NCBI GenBank assembly: GCA_026693065.1
Contig: JAPLNA010000025.1
Coordinates: forward strand, 1-45,149
Source of the DNA: Planctomycetota bacterium
GTDB lineage: Bacteria; Planctomycetota; Phycisphaerae; SM23-33
Length of the DNA: 45,149 bases
Direction of reading: 5' to 3'
In this document: positions 41,073 to 45,149 of the stretch, in pieces
Numbering within the stretch: position 1 is the stretch's first letter
How the letters are laid out: every line of letters starts with the position of its first letter
Position numbers and translations under genes: made by a program
Notes under the pieces: model-generated
What the model saw: the letters and a program-made list of their open reading frames with translations, nothing else
Databases searched by the model: none
What the model was told of the DNA's origin: nothing

Positions 41073-41753
41073 TTACTGGATTTCCACCAGCACCGCAGGA
41101 GACATCGTCGTCGCCAGGGCGATCTTCTTGATGTACGTGCCCTTCGTCGTCGTCGGGCGGAGGTTCCGGATGTGGCGAATGAACGCTTCGACGTTCTCGG
41201 TGAGCTGCTCGGCCGGGAAACTGGCCTTGCCCACCACGGCGTGAACGTTCCCGCCGTCGTCGTTGCGGTACTCGACCTTGCCGGCGCCGTATTCCTTCAC
41301 CGCGTTGGCGATCTGCGGCGTCACCGTGCCGCTCTTGGGCGAGGGCATCTTTCCCTGCGGGCCCAGGACGCGGCCCAGGCGGGAGACGATCTTCATCATC
41401 CCCGGGTGCGCCACCGCCACGTCAAAGTCCAGCCATCCGTCGGCGACTTTCTTGACGAGTTCTTCCCCGCCGGCCTCGATGGCGCCGGCGGCCTTGGCGG
41501 CCTCGGCGTCCGAGCCTTCGCAGAACGCGATCACTTTCTTCGTCGCGCCGATGCCGTGAGGCAGGCTCAACGCCCCGCGAAGGGCCTGGTCGGCCTGCTT
41601 CGGGTCGATCCCCAGGTGCATCACCAGTTGGATCGAGCTATCGAACTTCGTCGGGGGGAATTCCTTGACGATCTTCACCGCTTCGGCAAGGGGAACGGGC
41701 TTGGGCGGGACTTTCTCCAGGCATTGCCTGTAACGCTTCGACCGCGGCTTCAT
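41073..41753 (-). CDS. rplA: 50S ribosomal protein L1
   Basis: LGIDPKQADQALRGALSLPHGIG…LGRVLGPQGKMPSPKSGTVT…GKVEYRNDDGGNVHAVVGKASF. Confidence 0.97.
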   Translation of the reverse strand: MKPRSKRYRQCLEKVPPKPVPLAEAVKIVKEFPPTKFDSSIQLVMHLGIDPKQADQALRGALSLPHGIGATKKVIAFCEGSDAEAAKAAGAIEAGGEELVKKVADGWLDFDVAVAHPGMMKIVSRLGRVLGPQGKMPSPKSGTVTPQIANAVKEYGAGKVEYRNDDGGNVHAVVGKASFPAEQLTENVEAFIRHIRNLRPTTTKGTYIKKIALATTMSPAVLVEIQ

Positions 41754-41866
41754 CGCATGTCCTTCTACGTCGAAAAGACTCCCCCGGTTTCAGCCCCGTG
41801 GTTGGGCTCTACTCTGGAACGAAAAACAAAAAACGCGGTGCAAGCAGCGCCGCTAAACGCTAGACA

Positions 41867-42292
41867 CTATCCCTGCACCGTAATGCCCATGCTCCGGGCG
41901 GTGCCTTCGATGATCTTGCAGGCCTTCTCGATCTCCCGGGCGTTCAGATCCTTCATCTTCCGCTGGGCGATCGCACGGACCTGGTCCTTCGTCACCGAGC
42001 CCACCTTCTCCTTGTTGGGCGTGCCCGAACCCTGCGCGACCTGGGCGGCTTCCTTCAGCAGCGCCGCCGCCGGCGGGCTCTTGATCTCGAAACTGAACGT
42101 CCGGTCGCCGTACACCGAAATCACCACCGGGATCGGCATGCCGTTGAATTCCCGCGTGGCCTCGTTGAACTGCGAGACGAACTGCCCGATGTTCACGTTG
42201 TGCTGGCCCAACGCCGGTCCAATCGGCGGGGCGGGCGTCGCCTTGCCGCCGGGGGCCTGCAACTTGATCTTCGCTACCACTTCCTTTGCCAT
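41867..42292 (-). CDS. rplK: 50S ribosomal protein L11
   Basis: [38 protein letters not shown]…[23 protein letters not shown]. Confidence 0.97.
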   Translation of the reverse strand: MAKEVVAKIKLQAPGGKATPAPPIGPALGQHNVNIGQFVSQFNEATREFNGMPIPVVISVYGDRTFSFEIKSPPAAALLKEAAQVAQGSGTPNKEKVGSVTKDQVRAIAQRKMKDLNAREIEKACKIIEGTARSMGITVQG

Positions 42293-42335
42293 GGCGATTC
42301 TTCCTGTCCGGTCCGCCCGGGGCTCGCGCCGCGGG

Positions 42336-42890
42336 TCAGACCTTCTCTACCTGCCAATATTCCAGTTCCACCGGCGTCGCGCGACCGAAAATCGTCACGA
42401 TCACACGGATCAGGCCCTTGTCGATGAGCACCTCGTCGACCGTGCCCTCGAAGTTCTCGAACGCGCCTTCCTTGATCTTGACGGCCTCGCCCTTCTGGAA
42501 CTCGACGTTGACCGTGCCGCCTTCCTTGCTCTTCTCGATCTGCATCAGCATCTTGTCCACGTCGCCCTGCGCCATCGCCGTGGGCTTGCCGCCGGCGCCG
42601 ATGAAATCCCCCACGCCGGTGGTCTCGCGGATCAGGAACCAGGCTTCCTCGCTGATGCGCCCCTCGCCGCCCAACTCCATCTCGACGAACACGTATCCGG
42701 GGTACATCTTCCGCTCGACGTACTTCTTGCCCCCCGGGCGGTTTCGCGGACTGGGACGCCGCTCCGTGGGGACCAGCACGCGGCCGATCTCCACGTCTAG
42801 CCCTTCGATCTTCACCTTCCGCTCCAGGGCCTCGCGGACCTGGCCTTCCTTGTTGGAGGCGACTCGCAGGACATACCATTGTTTGGCCAT
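42336..42890 (-). CDS. nusG: Transcription termination/antitermination protein NusG
   Basis: [22 protein letters not shown]…[12 protein letters not shown]…[15 protein letters not shown]…[24 protein letters not shown]. Confidence 0.97.
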   Translation of the reverse strand: MAKQWYVLRVASNKEGQVREALERKVKIEGLDVEIGRVLVPTERRPSPRNRPGGKKYVERKMYPGYVFVEMELGGEGRISEEAWFLIRETTGVGDFIGAGGKPTAMAQGDVDKMLMQIEKSKEGGTVNVEFQKGEAVKIKEGAFENFEGTVDEVLIDKGLIRVIVTIFGRATPVELEYWQVEKV

Positions 42891-42913
42891 CTGGTTGCTC
42901 GCTCCCGGAGGGG

Positions 42914-43315
42914 CTACTTACCCATCACGCCGATCTTGCTGAAGAACATCACGAACAGCCAGTCCACGCTGAACAACAGGAAGGCCATGATCAGCGTCAC
43001 AATGATCACGACCTTGGTCGAGCCGATGACTTCCGTCCGGCTGGACCAGGAGACCTTCTTCATTTCGCTTTCGGTGGCGATCAGGAAATCCGCCGGCTTC
43101 TGGCGGTTGACCACCAGGAACATCCCCCACGCCGCCGCGGCCACGAGCAGCGTCGGGATGCCGTACTGCAGGTAGACCTTGTAGCCCGAGGGCTTCAGGT
43201 TCCCCCCGAGCGTCTGGGCCAGTACAGCCACGCCGATGGCCACGATCACCATCATGCCGACGAACGTGCCGATGCGGGTGTATCGTCCCTGGCCTCGTTT
43301 GTAGATCTCGAACAT
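42914..43315 (-). CDS. secE: Preprotein translocase subunit SecE, extended N-terminus
   Basis: Position next to nusG; C-terminal FLIATESEMKKVSWSSRTEVIGSTKVVIIVTLIMAFLLFSVDWLFVMFF. Confidence 0.92.
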   Translation of the reverse strand: MFEIYKRGQGRYTRIGTFVGMMVIVAIGVAVLAQTLGGNLKPSGYKVYLQYGIPTLLVAAAAWGMFLVVNRQKPADFLIATESEMKKVSWSSRTEVIGSTKVVIIVTLIMAFLLFSVDWLFVMFFSKIGVMGK

Positions 43316-43372
43316 TCTGTTCTCTCTTCCGGTCTTCGGCGGGCTCTGGCCTCGCCCGCCGCTCGCATTCAC

Positions 43373-43445
<73 letters not shown>

Positions 43446-43460
43446 GTCTGGACCGGCAGT

Positions 43461-43505
43461 CGCGGGCCTGGAAAAGCCTATGCTCCCGGCTCGTCCAGGC
43501 CCGCG
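43461..43505 (-). promoter_or_regulatory. Strong stem-loop between rpmG and tRNA-Trp
   Basis: CGCGGGCCTGGA-21 nt-TCCAGGCCCGCG, perfect 12-bp arms. Confidence 0.5.
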
Positions 43506-43558
43506 TCTGTCCAGCCGGGCCGCCTGATGGGGAGGGCGCTCCGGCCGAGGCGGTCGTG

Positions 43559-43726
43559 TTATTTCCTCTTGAGTTTATGCTCCGTGTGAGCCCGCGTCCG
43601 TGGGCAGAATTTCTTCAATACCAGCTTGGGCGACCCGCCGGTGACCTTCACCTCGGTGCGGTAATTCAGCTCGCCGCAATCGCTGCACTGGAGCCAGACG
43701 TATTCTCTCGCCTTCGACTTTGCCAT
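43559..43726 (-). CDS. rpmG: 50S ribosomal protein L33, 55 aa
   Basis: Manual translation: MAKSKAREYVWLQCSDCGELNYRTEVKVTGGSPKLVLKKFCPRTRAHTEHKLKRK*. Confidence 0.95.
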   Translation of the reverse strand: MAKSKAREYVWLQCSDCGELNYRTEVKVTGGSPKLVLKKFCPRTRAHTEHKLKRK

Positions 43727-43733
43727 GAAACCC

Positions 43734-44939
<1,206 letters not shown>

Positions 44940-45053
44940 CTGTCGCGCTCCTCTTGCAAAAGCCCGTGAAGACCTTTCCTTGCTGGTTCAGAGTCCGTTT
45001 ATTCTACCGAGCGGCCACGCTCTCGCCGGCGCCGCCGCCTACCAAATTCGACA

Positions 45054-45126
<73 letters not shown>

Positions 45127-45149
45127 ATCTTGGGTCCGCCGCTACAGCG

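Overview
High-GC window carrying the str/S10/spc/alpha ribosomal-protein and RNA-polymerase supercluster on the minus strand. Gene order (right to left) and protein signatures suggest a planctomycete, probably Phycisphaerae-like; this lineage is an inference. Reading 45 kb down to 11 kb: tRNA-Thr, tuf, rpmG, tRNA-Trp, secE, nusG, rplKAJL, rpoB, rpoC, rpsL, rpsG, fusA, rpsJ-rplCDWB-rpsS-rplV-rpsC-rplP-rpmC-rpsQ-rplNXE-rpsN(Zn type)-rpsH-rplFR-rpsE-rplO-secY-adk-map-rpmJ-rpsMKD-rpoA-rplQ, a HIT protein and a peptidyl-prolyl isomerase. The left 10 kb has a GT2 glycosyltransferase split by a frameshift, tRNA-Leu, tRNA-Cys, several exported or membrane proteins, and an unusual sigma-70 protein with extra N-terminal helix-turn-helix-like segments. 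The main finding is an in-frame insertion of about 200 aa in RpoC, about 50 residues after the catalytic NADFDGD motif. It carries GIY-YIG nuclease signatures, has lower GC than its surroundings, shows no intein splice motifs, and appears circularly permuted: the E/LI/P/WN C-terminal half precedes the GIY..YIG..R..H N-terminal half. Other anomalies are an rpsD with an internal deletion plus frame change, a 33-bp in-frame tandem duplication in rpoA, a 23-bp tandem duplication disrupting the QQFRW motif of the glycosyltransferase, a REPIN-like inverted repeat pair, and structured or palindromic DNA upstream of fusA. All assignments are by eye; no searches or folding were run.
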